Of a stretch of 64,000 bases of DNA, positions 63,655-64,000 are shown piece after piece (the first letter of the stretch is position 1; every line of letters begins with the position of its first letter). A model generated the notes under the pieces. That model did no database searches. It worked only from the letters and a program-made list of their open reading frames with translations, and was not told the DNA's origin. A program made the translations under genes and the position numbers. Source of the stretch: Saccharopolyspora gregorii (GTDB lineage: Bacteria; Actinomycetota; Actinomycetes; Mycobacteriales; Pseudonocardiaceae); contig NZ_CP059556.1 of NCBI RefSeq assembly GCF_024734405.1, positions 1,054,001-1,118,000 on the forward strand. Direction: 5' to 3'.

Positions 63655-64000
63655 GTGTACCAACAGATCCTGGCCCCGCTGTTCGGTTCGCTCGGCTGGA
63701 GCGCCCTCGCGGCCGCCCTGCCGCTGCTGGTCCTGTTCGCCCTGCTGGGCGTCGCGCGCATGACCGCGTGGAAGGCCTCGCTCATCGCGTTGGCCGTCGC
63801 GCTCGCGGTCGCGGTGTTCGTGTACCCGATGCCGGTCGACCAGGCCCTGCTGTCCGCCGTGCTCGGCGCGGCCTTCGGCTTCTTCCCGATCCTGTGGATC
63901 GTCATCAACGCGATCTGGATCTACCAGATGACCGTCACCACCGGGCACTTCGACGTGCTGCAGCGGAGCTTCTCCCGGGTCAGCGGGGACCGGCGGATCC
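63655..64000 (+). CDS. L-lactate/glycolate permease, LctP family (3' truncated by window)
   Basis: The first 115 residues of a LctP-type permease, cut by the end of the window. Helices begin WSALAAALPLLVLFALLGVAR, then SLIALAVALAVAVFVYPMP, and the family motif GAAFGFFPILWIVINAIWIYQMTVTTGHFDVLQRSFSRVSGDRRI in parts. Escherichia coli GlcA and LldP belong to this family, so with glcDEF upstream it probably takes up glycolate or lactate. GTG start behind GAAGGAG. Confidence 0.9.
   Translation, partial: MYQQILAPLFGSLGWSALAAALPLLVLFALLGVARMTAWKASLIALAVALAVAVFVYPMPVDQALLSAVLGAAFGFFPILWIVINAIWIYQMTVTTGHFDVLQRSFSRVSGDRRI

Overview
The window is GC-rich actinobacterial chromosome. Gene content and order point to a member of the Pseudonocardiales, possibly close to Saccharopolyspora; the genus is inferred without any search. 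Evidence for an actinomycete: a SigR/RsrA pair, WhiB1, PdtaS, ribosomal protein bL37, nickel superoxide dismutase, the fused Kgd 2-oxoglutarate enzyme and a secreted cholesterol oxidase. No rRNA, tRNA, phage or transposase gene was seen.

Region 1 (0.2-10 kb) is a conserved core block known in mycobacteria and streptomycetes: rsgA, aroA, two tandem SRAP genes, a small hydrolase, ybaK, sigR-rsrA, bL37, pdtaS, whiB1 with two CRP-like sites, and a diacylglycerol-kinase-family gene. Region 2 (10.5-17.5 kb) holds a membrane protein, a GNAT acetyltransferase, a histidine phosphatase, divergent sodN and sodX, choD behind two palindromes, an RmlC-like epimerase, a field of hairpins and a malic enzyme. 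Region 3 (17.7-25.6 kb) has a PAS-GGDEF-EAL protein, a four-gene OpuC-type osmoprotectant ABC transporter, and a tandem duplication encoding two tiny secreted proteins with a conserved leader and terminator.

Region 4 (25.6-33.4 kb) is a complete-looking histidine utilisation cluster: an IclR-type regulator divergent from hutH-hutU-(M20 amidohydrolase)-hutF-hutI. Region 5 (33.4-45.4 kb) has a DUF6104 gene, a BrnT-like toxin-antitoxin pair between two 80-82 bp direct repeats, kgd, a fused ABC exporter and an ABC-2 transporter. Region 6 (45.7-49.1 kb) has ald facing away from a tandem glycine riboswitch that precedes gcvH-sdaA, so glycine, serine and alanine turnover sit together. Region 7 (49.4-59.1 kb) contains ohrR-ohr, two DUF202 proteins, a subtilisin-inhibitor-like protein, an acyl-CoA-ligase-like protein with an eroded P-loop, a MerR regulator divergent from a racemase/acyl-CoA dehydrogenase pair, a phosphatase-superfamily enzyme and a YbaB/EbfC protein. 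Region 8 (59.3 kb to the end) is glcDEF followed by a LctP-family permease cut by the window edge.

The most unusual structure is a dispersed 23-bp element with a GGAAGG-GAA-CCTTCC-type palindromic core and a GTCAC tail. It occurs only between genes, and I saw it only right of 33.4 kb. About 35 copies form head-to-tail arrays with a strict 29-bp period, or tail-to-tail pairs with a 2-bp centre, one of which lies inside a perfect 52-bp palindrome. Most clusters sit just after stop codons. I do not recognise it as a described family.
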